Below, in pieces: positions 35,119 to 45,105 of a stretch of DNA of 64,000 bases. The stretch covers positions 220,933 to 284,932 of the forward strand of contig NZ_KE159794.1 of assembly GCF_000403455.2 (NCBI RefSeq). Reading direction: 5' to 3'. Made by a program: the position numbers and the translations under genes. The notes under the pieces were generated by a model that saw only the letters and a list, made by a program, of their open reading frames with translations, did no database searches and was not told the DNA's origin. Every line of letters begins with the position of its first letter. Within the stretch, counting starts at the first letter, position 1. This DNA comes from Dorea sp. 5-2 (GTDB lineage: Bacteria > Bacillota > Clostridia > Lachnospirales > Lachnospiraceae).

Positions 35119-35412
35119 TTACTTCCTAATTTCCAGTTCCAATATCTCCTTATACATCTCGGTCACCATGCCGTTCCCGCCAAGCTCATGGTATGCCTCA
35201 TACATTTCGATACAATTTTCCAAGGCATAGGACGGGATATGCCCTAACGCCACATACCTGTCATGGTACTCGATCAGCTGCACCCTAAGGAGCAGCATGG
35301 TTCCTTTCCCGTTCGCATCACGGTCCCTCTTCTGCCATTTCAATAACCATACTATGTAACCTAAGACCACAGGCAGAACCATGGCGTATGTTTCCATCAG
35401 GAAACGCCCCAT
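35119..35412 (-). CDS. small phage membrane protein next to the holin
   Basis: A 97-aa protein with one N-terminal membrane helix (about residues 8-23, AMVLPVVLGYIVWLLKW) and a helical cytoplasmic or external domain. The start at 35412 has AGGAGGTGATC, a nearly perfect match to the 16S anti-Shine-Dalgarno sequence. Position suggests a lysis accessory (holin partner or spanin-like), but I do not recognise the family. Confidence 0.65.
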   Translation of the reverse strand: MGRFLMETYAMVLPVVLGYIVWLLKWQKRDRDANGKGTMLLLRVQLIEYHDRYVALGHIPSYALENCIEMYEAYHELGGNGMVTEMYKEILELEIRK

Positions 35413-35468
35413 TGGGATCACCTCCTACTTTAAATTTTTTCAAACATTCTTAACAAGCATGCTGCTGC

Positions 35469-37967
35469 CTACGTATCACCAAAAATAATATAATTTATCC
35501 GCATAGCGACAGTTGATGCAGCTGAAAAATAAACATAAGCTTCCCACTGGCTATTACTATTTTGCCATAAGGTGGTTCCAACCGGATATGCGTCGTTTGC
35601 GTTCTGATGGCCATTTGTCGCCACTATTGTGTACGGCGGTCTTGATGGTGACGCCGGAAACCTCTTGAGCATAGCATATTTTTTTCCGCCCGGGCTAAGT
35701 ACTACGCTCCCTTTATCTATAACCTTCAGTCCTTTGAGCGCATTCACCGCTTTATCCACATCGTCAAGATCCACACCTCCGGTCGTTCTAACATATCTTG
35801 CCGTAATATCTTTTTGACAAAACACAGATTGCGGGAAAGCCACAATATCCGCTCCCACAGAAGCAGTACTCCACTTCATGAATGGATTCCCAAATACGTC
35901 ATAAAATGTAATGGTAGTATTATCTAGTACAGATGTATACTGTACATCAATAAATTTAAATTCCCTTCCATACACAGGCGAGTACATGTATATACTACCA
36001 TTACATTTTATGCTCCCAGAAAAACTTCCTGATGCACCGATCAACTCCGCCCCTCTGATCACCCCGGTTGCTGTGATATCCTTTGCAAATATACTGTTCA
36101 CGTCAATATTATCCGCCACGAACACATACAGTTCCCATGCCTTCCCGTTCCACCGGTATGTCGCCCCCTTGATCAGTCCTGGGACACCCCCTGTATGCTT
36201 CCACAGCATACCGATGAACTTCTCAGGCGGCTCAACCTCAGATACCGTGACCCCCGTTGCAGGCCCGTCCTCCCCCGTATTCCCATAGACCCCGATCACA
36301 TGCTTCTCAGTCTCATATACGGTTCCGTCCGTGTAAGTTATGATCTCATAATTCCACAAGTACCTATTTGCCGTCGTCATTACTGGAACGGTATCCAACC
36401 ATTCTTCCGGAACCAAGTCCCCGCTGAAGGATACTGCATATTTGTTAATAACAGAGAGAATCCCAACGCCATCTGTGCCATTCTTCCCGTCTTCCCCATC
36501 CTTGCCATCTTCCCCGTTTTTTCCATCAGAAATACTGACCACCGTGACTTCATAAGCCCCTCTCAGGATGTTACTGGAATCCCACGCTTCAAACTCATAA
36601 ACTGCCTTTTCCTCCACATCCTCAGCATTGACCGTAAGTGTCCGCCCGATCGCTGCTATAACCCCATCCTTCCTCCATTGGATAATGAACAGATCCGTTA
36701 CATCATTTCCCGCATTCCTAACATTTGCCGTAAGCATCGTCCTTCCACATCCGTTCTGGAACACAATGCCGTTACTTGAAGAAATCGTACACGAATAGAT
36801 CTTATTTGCCTTAATCAACTCATTCATTTTATCCAACAAAGATCCATCCACCTGAGACTGCATCTCGCTAAAATTATCAAATGTTGTTTTGTTACGGACA
36901 GGATCCGTAAAACTTCTGACCTGTTCCGTCACACGCGCTTCCAGGTATAATTCCGGCACAAACTCATCATCCACGATCAGAACCGTATCCCCGATTTCTG
37001 TATCAAAGTAGCCGTCTACTTCATAACTGACCTGAGGCACACAGACCTTCTTAAGCTCCGCCAACGCCTGTCCATACAGCACATTTACATTATCCGTACT
37101 ATAGCTCCAGACCTTCACCACATACCCGTCACTGCCGTTATTCAAGAGATTCGATGGGAAACGCCCTCTTGCCTGTACCGCATAGATACAACCATCACCC
37201 ACAGGCGATGTAAATTCCAGGTTCCCATCAGAATCAAATTCATTCTTATCCAGCCCCGTAACCATCAGTCCATCCGTTCCGACCGGACGTATCGCAGTAC
37301 GAAGCCCTGTGATATCCGAACTTTTTGTAATACCTTTGACATTCACCCCATACCTCAAAGTAATGTCATTACGCTTCCTTCCAATCCCCTGGCATTCACC
37401 GTCATTCTCTTTATACACATTCATGACTAGCCGTTTCAGGGAATAATCCCTGTTTAGTTCCGGCACAAACTCAATCTCCGCACGGAATACATTTGCCAGC
37501 GAAAATAACCTGGCAAGGATCGTCGCGGTCCCCGTCCACTCGTTCGTTACCGCCTGGCCAGACACCTCATTCAGCCCAAGTTCCACGGTATCGCCGGTGT
37601 CGAACACTTCCAGATACTCCGCAAACGTCATGGCATGCCCCGCCTTATACTCCCCCAACTCATCATTCAGGAGCTCGAACATCAGAGCATACGCCGTCAC
37701 TTCTACTGTATACTCCGTTCGGACTGATTTCACGATATTGAAGTAATGCGGCCTTCCATTATAAAAGAAAGACAGCTTATTCCCCTCCACAAGATACCTG
37801 GCGTCCTCATGCCTGGCAGACGCCGTAAACTGGAATGTGTTAGCCGTCCCTTCCCGGTAGGAATGCAGCTCATCCGCATAAAAATGAAGCGCTCCCGGAA
37901 CGCCGTTATCCATAAACGCACACACCTGGTCGTATACGCTTAACACCGCTATCCTCACATTTTCCAT
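35469..37967 (-). CDS. phage minor structural (tail tip / receptor-binding) protein
   Basis: An 832-aa protein. Residues 1-380 match the N-terminal region of phage minor structural proteins (prophage endopeptidase/tail family, Tal-like baseplate hub). A short collagen-like Gly-X-Y run (GKNGEDGKDGEDGKNGTDGV, about 482-502) links to a C-terminal fibre region, which probably binds the host surface. The start overlaps the Dit stop (TGATG), with GGGAGGCG upstream. It is last of the tail genes before the lysis module. Confidence 0.85.
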   Translation of the reverse strand: MENVRIAVLSVYDQVCAFMDNGVPGALHFYADELHSYREGTANTFQFTASARHEDARYLVEGNKLSFFYNGRPHYFNIVKSVRTEYTVEVTAYALMFELLNDELGEYKAGHAMTFAEYLEVFDTGDTVELGLNEVSGQAVTNEWTGTATILARLFSLANVFRAEIEFVPELNRDYSLKRLVMNVYKENDGECQGIGRKRNDITLRYGVNVKGITKSSDITGLRTAIRPVGTDGLMVTGLDKNEFDSDGNLEFTSPVGDGCIYAVQARGRFPSNLLNNGSDGYVVKVWSYSTDNVNVLYGQALAELKKVCVPQVSYEVDGYFDTEIGDTVLIVDDEFVPELYLEARVTEQVRSFTDPVRNKTTFDNFSEMQSQVDGSLLDKMNELIKANKIYSCTISSSNGIVFQNGCGRTMLTANVRNAGNDVTDLFIIQWRKDGVIAAIGRTLTVNAEDVEEKAVYEFEAWDSSNILRGAYEVTVVSISDGKNGEDGKDGEDGKNGTDGVGILSVINKYAVSFSGDLVPEEWLDTVPVMTTANRYLWNYEIITYTDGTVYETEKHVIGVYGNTGEDGPATGVTVSEVEPPEKFIGMLWKHTGGVPGLIKGATYRWNGKAWELYVFVADNIDVNSIFAKDITATGVIRGAELIGASGSFSGSIKCNGSIYMYSPVYGREFKFIDVQYTSVLDNTTITFYDVFGNPFMKWSTASVGADIVAFPQSVFCQKDITARYVRTTGGVDLDDVDKAVNALKGLKVIDKGSVVLSPGGKKYAMLKRFPASPSRPPYTIVATNGHQNANDAYPVGTTLWQNSNSQWEAYVYFSAASTVAMRINYIIFGDT

Positions 37968-39499
37968 CACAAATACGCCTCCCTTATCCTTGCCTTTATT
38001 GTTGGCGGCGGGTTACAGAAATCCGAATAAGCAAACTGCACGGTTGTAAATCCTGGCGGCGCCTTGAAATATTTCGTCCCCGTTATCTCATCCTCCTGAT
38101 GCGGGATGCCGTCCACCAACACCCTTCCCTTCTTCCCTTCTATCTCGATGACAGTCCCTGCCGGATACCTGTTGGGGATATCATAGTTATAATCCACACT
38201 GTCCGTACGGAAGCTCACCTTCTCCACACACGCCCAAGTCATCTGCCAGTACCCGTCCCCGGATTGCAGGCACAAGAAGATATTGACCTGGTCCGCCTCC
38301 ACATCCTTCATGGACGGTTCCCGGAACTGGTACCTGTGCGGTCCAAATCCAAAGGTAAACAACTCCCCGCTTTTCTGGATATAGATCTGCCCATCATTCC
38401 TGTTCGACCATCCGGACGCATCAGCGTTGTAAGTGAACCGCCCTTTCTTCACCCTCCCGATAAACATCTCAACGTATGACTGGTAGCTGCCTGTCTGCCC
38501 ATCCCAGATCTGGAAAGAGGCAATGATCTCATTTCCTCTTGAGATACAGAAATCAATGCCTCCCTGCTGTCTTGCCGCTGTCCCCTGGAACCAGATCTTC
38601 GCTGAAGCTTTCCAGTTCTTCGCCCCCACATGGCCGTTCAGGTTCGCGGGGATCCTGGCATACCCGCCGGCGCCATGCCAGTAACCCCCGCCTCCTACAT
38701 CATTCTGGTCAATCTCCAGATATGACACACCTTCCACAGTATTAACGCGTAAGGAACCATTGTTCAGATACGGGGATATGTATACCCCTCCCTTCATCAG
38801 CCCATTATAGATCTCACGCCCTGAATGATGGTCGATCAGCATCTCCGATTTCTGCCTTACCTCTTCATCCCGCTCCCTGATCTTGCCGTATTCCATCACT
38901 CCGTGTTCCGATACGATCCCTATATAACCATTCTCATGCTTATGCACTACTTCGTAGCTGATGGGCACAGCCTCCGTCCCGCCATTCACAATCACAACTT
39001 CCATGATGCCGTCCGCATTGATTCCTGCCTGAAACTCCTTCTCAGCTACAGAATATTTAAATGGATCTGTACAGTAGAAGACTATCTCCCCTGTCACACT
39101 GTTTCTTCCAGGGGAGATTTCACTGTTTCCCGCCTTTGTCGCAATAAAGAATTTATCCGGCTCATCATTGAATATCAGCTCAGCTTCTTCCGCATTCAAA
39201 AGCCGGTTTAATTTATTATATGCTTCCCGGAATGCTCCATCAGATTCTGCTGACAATTGGTATGTAGTTATGATCGATCGCGCAGGATATCTTTTATACT
39301 GATATTGCATCCCATCCAGATTTCCAATCTGCACATCGGAAATCTCACATCCTGCCAGTTCTCTGCCACTTACATGCAGTGTCCTGAATCCCTGGATCTC
39401 ATGGTCTAGCCACTTTCCGTTAAACTTGACTGCCTCCGCTGGAAGAACGGCTTCATTTTGACATTCTACGGTATCTACAAAATTATACATCTCAGCCAC
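37967..39499 (-). CDS. distal tail protein (Dit) with carbohydrate-binding-like extension
   Basis: About 510 aa. Residues 1-180 match the siphovirus tail/Dit family (VSGRELAGCEI, RSIITTYQLSAESDGAFREA, FYCTDPFKYSV). The remaining 330 residues are beta-rich (GYWHGAGGYARIP, FGFGPHRYQF) and resemble the carbohydrate-binding inserts of evolved Dit proteins. A TTG at 39523 opens the frame, but GTG at 39499 has AGGAAAGG at 5 bases and is preferred; ATG at 39490 is also possible. Dit forms the tail tip ring under the tail tube. Confidence 0.85.
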   Translation of the reverse strand: MAEMYNFVDTVECQNEAVLPAEAVKFNGKWLDHEIQGFRTLHVSGRELAGCEISDVQIGNLDGMQYQYKRYPARSIITTYQLSAESDGAFREAYNKLNRLLNAEEAELIFNDEPDKFFIATKAGNSEISPGRNSVTGEIVFYCTDPFKYSVAEKEFQAGINADGIMEVVIVNGGTEAVPISYEVVHKHENGYIGIVSEHGVMEYGKIRERDEEVRQKSEMLIDHHSGREIYNGLMKGGVYISPYLNNGSLRVNTVEGVSYLEIDQNDVGGGGYWHGAGGYARIPANLNGHVGAKNWKASAKIWFQGTAARQQGGIDFCISRGNEIIASFQIWDGQTGSYQSYVEMFIGRVKKGRFTYNADASGWSNRNDGQIYIQKSGELFTFGFGPHRYQFREPSMKDVEADQVNIFLCLQSGDGYWQMTWACVEKVSFRTDSVDYNYDIPNRYPAGTVIEIEGKKGRVLVDGIPHQEDEITGTKYFKAPPGFTTVQFAYSDFCNPPPTIKARIREAYL

Positions 39500-42400
39500 G
39501 ATATCCTTTCCTGTGATTCTCAAATTCTTTCATGCTGTCTAATTCCTTCTGTGTAAAAATTGCAGTTGCTTTTGCAAACTCTCTTCCATTTACTTCTAAA
39601 GGAACAACAACTGTATAAGCCGTGTCATAACAGCCTTGGGAATCATACACCTTCCTCAAATCATAACCGCCGGCATAAGCTGCTCTTCCAGAACTGCCAT
39701 AATCAGGCAAAGCCGTTTTACCAATCCTTATAGCCGCATCTTTCACAGCCCTGATATCATCAAGAAGGCCTTCCACAAATCCTTCTGTCGTGTATCCGCC
39801 TATCTCCCTGGTAACCCTGGACGGCGAATGGATTTCCAAAGCATCCCTCATTGTTGATGCAATCTGGTTCGCTAACCGTTTTGCTGCCGCAATCGCGGCG
39901 CCTGCACCTGCATTAATGCCATTGGCAAGCCCTATCGAAGCATGATGTCCGGAATTATAAAATTGTGACTGCATAGAAGATATGGTCGATACCATGCCGG
40001 ACATACCGCGGGAAACAGTTGCCCGTGACTGATTCATTCCACTTTCAACTGAATTTTCAAAACAGCGCATCCCCGCCTCACCATGCCTATTGATCTCAGC
40101 CATCTTTGTCTTAACAACTGCGCTCATGCTTGTCATTCCGGTATTCATGACCCTCTGCATAGATGATGCACCAGTTGACGCTGCCGTCGTCGATGCAGAC
40201 ATCCCACTCTTTACAGCCGATGTCACTTTAGACATGTTATTTGTCGCTACAGCTGCCATTCCGGAAAAAGAATTATCCCAGGCAGATGAAAAATCTGCTC
40301 CATCCATTGCCGCCTGCACTGCCTGAACTACGCTCTCTGACATCTGGACAGCCGCTTCCGTCGCAATACCACTATCTGTTAACCCTTGCGCAAGCCCTGC
40401 AACCAGGTCCTGCCCGATGCTCTCAAATAGCACAGAAGGTGAATGTGTCTGGGTCGTATCACGCAAAGCATTTTCTGCGTCCGTGCCCAAATTTCCTGCC
40501 GAATCCGCAACGACATCCGCGCCTGCGTCAATACCGCCCGACAAACCAGATGTCAGATCGTCACCAATGGCTGCCCAATCTGTCCCCGCAATCGTTTCTC
40601 TTAATGAAGACTCTACTTGAGTAAACATATTTTGTATTGCAGCTGGAATTTCATCGCCGTTCACTCCCAACGATTCAAGTAAAGACTCTTTCGCAATGAT
40701 TCCTCCATTATCGAAAGACTGTGCTAATATCTGAAGTTGTTCATCGCTTGCATTGGCCAGTGCCGCTACATATCCTGCACCCTCCGGCCCCATATCCGCC
40801 AGATCGTCCAATACCCCTTTACTAAGTTGCAGATTCTCAAACCGGTCTCTCAGGGATTCCATGTTGTCTCCCCATTGGGCAATAACTTCCTGATTTTTCT
40901 GAATATTTGATATCATCTTATCCACAGACATGGTCTGCTTATCTGATAATGTATCAAACATATCTGTTGCCTTATCTGTATAATCCTGCCATACCTCATT
41001 CAAAGTGTTGACGGTTTCCTGATTCGCTTCCGACAACTGCTCTAGACTAACTGTCTGATCTGCGATACTCTCAGCCAACACTGCCCGCTGTTGCTCTTGT
41101 GCGCTTGTGACCGCTTCGGTCTGTTCTGCCTGGCATTGCTCCATAGTGTCTGTCAGATATTTTTCTGATGCGGCAAGTTCTTTCTTCTTCTCATTCAGCG
41201 TCTTCTCCTGCTCCGTCATCTCTAAGATGGCCTTATTATATTCCCCAATCGCCTTAGGACCAAGCTGATTAAGATCCTGATGTTCTTTCTCAATAACATT
41301 ACGCTCGTTTTCAATAGAAGCAAGCTGCTCCGCAATCTCTGACTGTTCTTTAAGAACTTCTACATATCTTTCCTGCGCCGCCTGGGCATCTGCCTGTGCT
41401 TTATATGCCGCCACTTTAGCTTTAATCTGGTCAATAGACATATTAAGTGCGTCATTCTCTTCATCATACTGCAGATTAAGCCCTTCCATAGAACTGTTTA
41501 ATGCTTCTACACAGGATTTTAGTCTGGACTTTTCGTCAGCACTTTTCCCTTCCTTCCCTGCAAGCTTCCCGATCTTGCCTGCAAGCTTGTCGTTTGCAGT
41601 TGCTTCTGCATTAATACCGGACACATTCTCTTTATACGCTTCTTCCGTTGATTCCAGCGTTTCCAACAATTCTTTTGAGGATGATATAGTTTCTTCTCTT
41701 TTTTTTCTTGCTTCTGCTGCCTCCGTATCCAGTTTTTCCAATGCCTTAGATACGCCTACTAATGCAGTAGCCAACGCTGCTGTAGTAACAACAATTACTC
41801 CAACAGGGCTCGCATTCATTGCAGCATTCCACACCATCTGGGCGGCTGCTACCAACCCCAGTTTCCCTGACAGAACCCCCAATAAAGCTGTCTTTGCTGC
41901 TATCGCTATGCTGCTGACTGTTGCCGCTTTTGCTCCTGCTGTTTCCGCAACGGTATTTGCCCCTTCCGCTGCTGTGTTCAATATCGTTGCTCTCGTATCC
42001 GCATTTTCTGCCGCCCTTTTCAGCGTCTCTGCCCTCGCTGCATCCCTGTTCGCATTTGCCTGAGCTCTTGCCGCTGCCGCTTCCATCTTATCTGCTGCAG
42101 CTTTTAATCCGGTTGCTTCCGCCCCTCCCGCATCTGCAAGCGTCCTCGCCTGTGCGGCCGCTTCAGACAGCTTCTCCGCTGCAGCCTTTGATTTTATGGC
42201 GGTCGCCGACGCCTTTGCTGATTTCTGGCACAATCTGTCCGCAAGTTCTGCTGTTTTATTGGCTTTTGCCCGCGCCAGTGCAGCAGCTTCTGCCAATTTA
42301 CTTGCATTTGCTGTAGCCTCCAACGTATCGACTGCCATAGCCATGTTTCTCGTCACGCTCGTCAGCCCGCTGCTGATACTCATTGCCGCTTTATACGCCA

Positions 42401-43355
42401 CAAAACCGGCAGTCGCCGTGCCAAGAACCGGCACCAGTGTATCCAGGTTACTCACCAACAATCCTATTCCCTCGGATGCAGCGGAGAAGGCTTTGTTTAT
42501 ACCAGATGTAGCTTCCTCTATCATAGTCTGGAACCCTGGAAGACCATTATTTTCCAATGCTTCGTTGGTTGAGCGGATCATGCTTTCCATTCCGCGTGTT
42601 ACTGCAATTCCCATATTAGTAAGGGAAGTACCTATGCCTGCGCTCGCTGTTTTTGCCCTTTCCGCAAAACCATTGACGCCGCCATCTAACTCTATGAGCT
42701 TATCATTAAGTTGGTCAAACGTAATCTCACCAGATTGTAACGCGGCATACAGATCCGTTGTCGCCGCTGAACCTGCATACCCGAACGCCTCCACCAGATC
42801 ACGAAGCGCAACTCCCATCGTCTCCTGCAGCGTACGCCAGGAAACGATATCCACCGTCCCCTTTGATAACATCTGCGTATATTGCACAAGTCCACGGGAT
42901 GCGTCAGCTGATGAAGAACCAGAAGCATAAAAGGCATTGTTCAGGGCAATAGACGCATCTGTTGCCTTTCCAAGATCACCAGTAAGAAGCGCCAGTTTCT
43001 GAGTTGAAGCCGTGATCTCATCAAGAGACGTGGGAACACCCTGGATCCCGTCTGACAGTTTATTGATCGAAGCCTCTGATTCTTTTGCCCTGAAACCGAT
43101 CTGCTGCATTACTTTGGGAAACTGGTTCATAGTATCAAACCTTGATACCGCCCCACTCAGTGAATCTTTTAAAGCTTCCGCCGCAATAGAAAGAGCCTTA
43201 AATGCTCCCATCCCTTTTGCTATACTTTGGATACTGGAAGTTGTCCTCCGGCTCGCACTGTCCAGCCCTTCCATTGAATCTGCCGCCCTGCTCATCGTCA
43301 GTGTAAAATTTCTATCCGTTACACTCAATACTGCCTGTACGCTATAAGTTTCCAT
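39492..43355 (-). CDS. tail tape measure protein
   Basis: A 1287-aa protein, the longest in the phage, between the tail chaperones and Dit. The N-terminal part contains the tape measure signature (GMGAFKALSIAAEALKDSLSG, FAERAKTASAGIGTSL). Long alanine-rich coiled-coil blocks, two hydrophobic stretches (AAQMVWNAAMNASPVGVIVV) and a C-terminal part with repeated IHSPSR/HSPSVLFE motifs follow. It sets tail length and may enter the membrane on DNA ejection. The start is 43355, with AAGGAGG at 7 bases. A tail of roughly 190 nm is predicted from the usual 0.15 nm per residue. Confidence 0.92.
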   Translation of the reverse strand: METYSVQAVLSVTDRNFTLTMSRAADSMEGLDSASRRTTSSIQSIAKGMGAFKALSIAAEALKDSLSGAVSRFDTMNQFPKVMQQIGFRAKESEASINKLSDGIQGVPTSLDEITASTQKLALLTGDLGKATDASIALNNAFYASGSSSADASRGLVQYTQMLSKGTVDIVSWRTLQETMGVALRDLVEAFGYAGSAATTDLYAALQSGEITFDQLNDKLIELDGGVNGFAERAKTASAGIGTSLTNMGIAVTRGMESMIRSTNEALENNGLPGFQTMIEEATSGINKAFSAASEGIGLLVSNLDTLVPVLGTATAGFVAYKAAMSISSGLTSVTRNMAMAVDTLEATANASKLAEAAALARAKANKTAELADRLCQKSAKASATAIKSKAAAEKLSEAAAQARTLADAGGAEATGLKAAADKMEAAAARAQANANRDAARAETLKRAAENADTRATILNTAAEGANTVAETAGAKAATVSSIAIAAKTALLGVLSGKLGLVAAAQMVWNAAMNASPVGVIVVTTAALATALVGVSKALEKLDTEAAEARKKREETISSSKELLETLESTEEAYKENVSGINAEATANDKLAGKIGKLAGKEGKSADEKSRLKSCVEALNSSMEGLNLQYDEENDALNMSIDQIKAKVAAYKAQADAQAAQERYVEVLKEQSEIAEQLASIENERNVIEKEHQDLNQLGPKAIGEYNKAILEMTEQEKTLNEKKKELAASEKYLTDTMEQCQAEQTEAVTSAQEQQRAVLAESIADQTVSLEQLSEANQETVNTLNEVWQDYTDKATDMFDTLSDKQTMSVDKMISNIQKNQEVIAQWGDNMESLRDRFENLQLSKGVLDDLADMGPEGAGYVAALANASDEQLQILAQSFDNGGIIAKESLLESLGVNGDEIPAAIQNMFTQVESSLRETIAGTDWAAIGDDLTSGLSGGIDAGADVVADSAGNLGTDAENALRDTTQTHSPSVLFESIGQDLVAGLAQGLTDSGIATEAAVQMSESVVQAVQAAMDGADFSSAWDNSFSGMAAVATNNMSKVTSAVKSGMSASTTAASTGASSMQRVMNTGMTSMSAVVKTKMAEINRHGEAGMRCFENSVESGMNQSRATVSRGMSGMVSTISSMQSQFYNSGHHASIGLANGINAGAGAAIAAAKRLANQIASTMRDALEIHSPSRVTREIGGYTTEGFVEGLLDDIRAVKDAAIRIGKTALPDYGSSGRAAYAGGYDLRKVYDSQGCYDTAYTVVVPLEVNGREFAKATAIFTQKELDSMKEFENHRKGYRG

Positions 43356-43692
43356 CCTCATGCCTCCTTTCCTTCTGTTTCTTCATCAGATTATAAATCC
43401 CCCGGCTCTTCGTGTTTATACCAACCTGCTCTTCCGCCCTCAAGATCTCCCGTGTTCTCTTTTCAAGATCAAAAAACTGTTTGAAGGTTTTGTACACAGG
43501 TACTAATTTCTTCTTTCCAGCTTCCCTCTTTGCTTTGATCTCCCTGTTCACCCATGCCTGCAGGTGAATCTCGTATTCCCGGTCCGCCTGTCTTAGGCGG
43601 AAAGCAGTCATCTTCATGTTATATTCGTAGAGAGTCATTCTGTTGATCTCTGTGAAATCATTCATGCAAAGAAACCGAAGACTGTTGAGCAC
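43342..43692 (-). CDS. second tail assembly chaperone-like protein
   Basis: A 116-aa basic helical protein (LYEYNMKMTAFRLRQADREY) between the first chaperone and the tape measure gene, the place of the GT or gpT-type partner in siphophages. The GTG start overlaps the stop of the first gene (TAGTG). In many phages this part is made only as a -1 frameshift fusion; its frame is open upstream of the GTG, but no standard slippery heptamer was seen. Translation by re-initiation is equally possible. Confidence 0.68.
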   Translation of the reverse strand: MLNSLRFLCMNDFTEINRMTLYEYNMKMTAFRLRQADREYEIHLQAWVNREIKAKREAGKKKLVPVYKTFKQFFDLEKRTREILRAEEQVGINTKSRGIYNLMKKQKERRHEDGNL

Positions 43693-44117
43693 TATCTCTT
43701 CATAGACCTCCCCCGAATCTCCTTCTTCGACGCTTCCACTGCTTTCTTGCGCAACTTCTCCGCTTCCTCCTGTTCTTTCAGGCTGTTTTGGAGTTTTCCC
43801 ACCTTTACCCTGGTAGCGTTTGACTTCTTAAGTTCCTCTATAACCTCATCAAACAAAGCCTCCACATCTTCCACCTCGTCAATAAATGCATCGACGTCAG
43901 CCGGAATCGGCCGCTTTTCTTCAGCACAGGTGCCCACATATAAGAATTCTGATAATGTCACAGGATCCCCTGTTAAAAGGAGCGGGACCTGTGTCTCAAT
44001 CCCAAGCCCATATTTCACGCTTGTATTATTCTGGACATAATATTTCTTATCCAATTCTCTTACGAATCCGACTCCAAAACTTACCCGATATTCCTCGCCC
44101 TTAATCTTCAATAACAT
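43692..44117 (-). CDS. tail assembly chaperone
   Basis: A 141-aa protein of the phage tail assembly chaperone type (TAC, gp13-like): beta N-terminus (LKIKGEEYRVSFGVGFVRELDKKY), a helical middle and a basic coiled end (SKKEIRGRSMKR). It should bind the tape measure protein and assist tail tube assembly. It lies directly between major tail protein and the second chaperone ORF. Confidence 0.8.
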   Translation of the reverse strand: MLLKIKGEEYRVSFGVGFVRELDKKYYVQNNTSVKYGLGIETQVPLLLTGDPVTLSEFLYVGTCAEEKRPIPADVDAFIDEVEDVEALFDEVIEELKKSNATRVKVGKLQNSLKEQEEAEKLRKKAVEASKKEIRGRSMKR

Positions 44118-44168
44118 TCCATCTTCCTCCTATCAACGCAAAAAGGGAGAACAGCTCTTTCCGCCCTC

Positions 44169-44693
44169 CTATACCCCTTCTGTCTTCTTTGTATCCGCAA
44201 ATGCATAATCCGCAATCTCCTGCTGCTCAACCGTAACCGTAACATCACCGCGCTTCCCGCTTCCGTTGATCCCAAAAGTCAGGGAACATTCCACATAATC
44301 CTCCGCGGAAGAATTCTTCTCAAACTCTGTCAGATATCCCTGGAAGTACATTCCCTTGAATTTGTTATCGCCTGATTCAGCAGGTTCTGACAGGTTTGCT
44401 TCCCAGATCTCGATCAGCTCATCGCTGTCCATCGCATCCTCTAGCTTATCAATCATCTTGTCGCCTTTAGCCAGTATGCTCGTAGCTGTAATCTCCACCT
44501 CGGAAGTTCCCGGAGTACGGATCGACCCGTCTTTTGTAGCTGTCGAATCTGCATCCTTGCTTTTGGAACGTCCATTTTCTGTAGTAAACGCCAGAATCGT
44601 CCCGTCATTTGTAGCTGCCTCTTTCTTAATACGATACAAATATACGATTTTCTTACCCTGCACTGCTTCCGCAAATAACTGTAACTTATACAT
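44169..44693 (-). CDS. major tail protein, TP901-1 family
   Basis: A 174-aa protein forming the tail tube. It fits the TP901-1-type major tail family (KKIVYLYRIKKE, STATKDGSIRTPG, FKGMYFQGYLTEFEKN). The N-terminus MYKLQLFAEA carries LQLFA at residues 4-8, the Prp-type cleavage motif also present in scaffold and capsid proteins. RBS AAGAAAGGTAGGG in the gap upstream. Confidence 0.87.
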   Translation of the reverse strand: MYKLQLFAEAVQGKKIVYLYRIKKEAATNDGTILAFTTENGRSKSKDADSTATKDGSIRTPGTSEVEITATSILAKGDKMIDKLEDAMDSDELIEIWEANLSEPAESGDNKFKGMYFQGYLTEFEKNSSAEDYVECSLTFGINGSGKRGDVTVTVEQQEIADYAFADTKKTEGV

Positions 44694-44711
44694 ATTTACC
44701 CTACCTTTCTT

Positions 44712-45095
44712 CTAACTGAACCAAAACTCCACTTCCAGTATCCCGTGAAGAAGCGGTCGCTTCGTTGTCTTGTCCGCCAATATCCTCTGATTGATATTCA
44801 CTACCATCCAGGAAAAATCCGGTGTATGCTCAAGCCTCCTGCAGGTTCTCTTGATCTTAAGCAGTATCGCCGAAACTGTCCCCCGTTTTCCCGGTGTGCT
44901 GCCCCATACATGGATCGTCTGATACACTGTCCCAAACACAGCGTTCTTATTAGCCCGGTCTGTCTGCTGGCTGTCATCCAGATACACAAAAGGATATGAC
45001 ACATCCTCCGGTGGAAGTCCGCCGTCATACACATCATATCCCTGCTTTCTGATCTCTGTTAATAACCATGTAAATAATTCCTGCTGCGGATCCAT
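44712..45095 (-). CDS. tail terminator/completion-like protein
   Basis: A 127-aa protein beginning MDPQQELFTWLLTEIRKQGY and with SYPFVYLDDSQQTDRANKN, a pattern seen in the minor tail/tail terminator proteins that sit between gp10-like and major tail proteins. The start at 45095 follows AGGTGG at 5 bases; a GTG three codons earlier is less likely. Function assigned mainly from position. Confidence 0.68.
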   Translation of the reverse strand: MDPQQELFTWLLTEIRKQGYDVYDGGLPPEDVSYPFVYLDDSQQTDRANKNAVFGTVYQTIHVWGSTPGKRGTVSAILLKIKRTCRRLEHTPDFSWMVVNINQRILADKTTKRPLLHGILEVEFWFS

Positions 45096-45105
45096 CCATA
45101 CCACC

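Noticed and set aside
41575..42930. Plus-strand open frames opposite the tape measure gene
   Set aside because: Alanine-rich coding on the minus strand leaves the complement open; no ribosome sites or domains.
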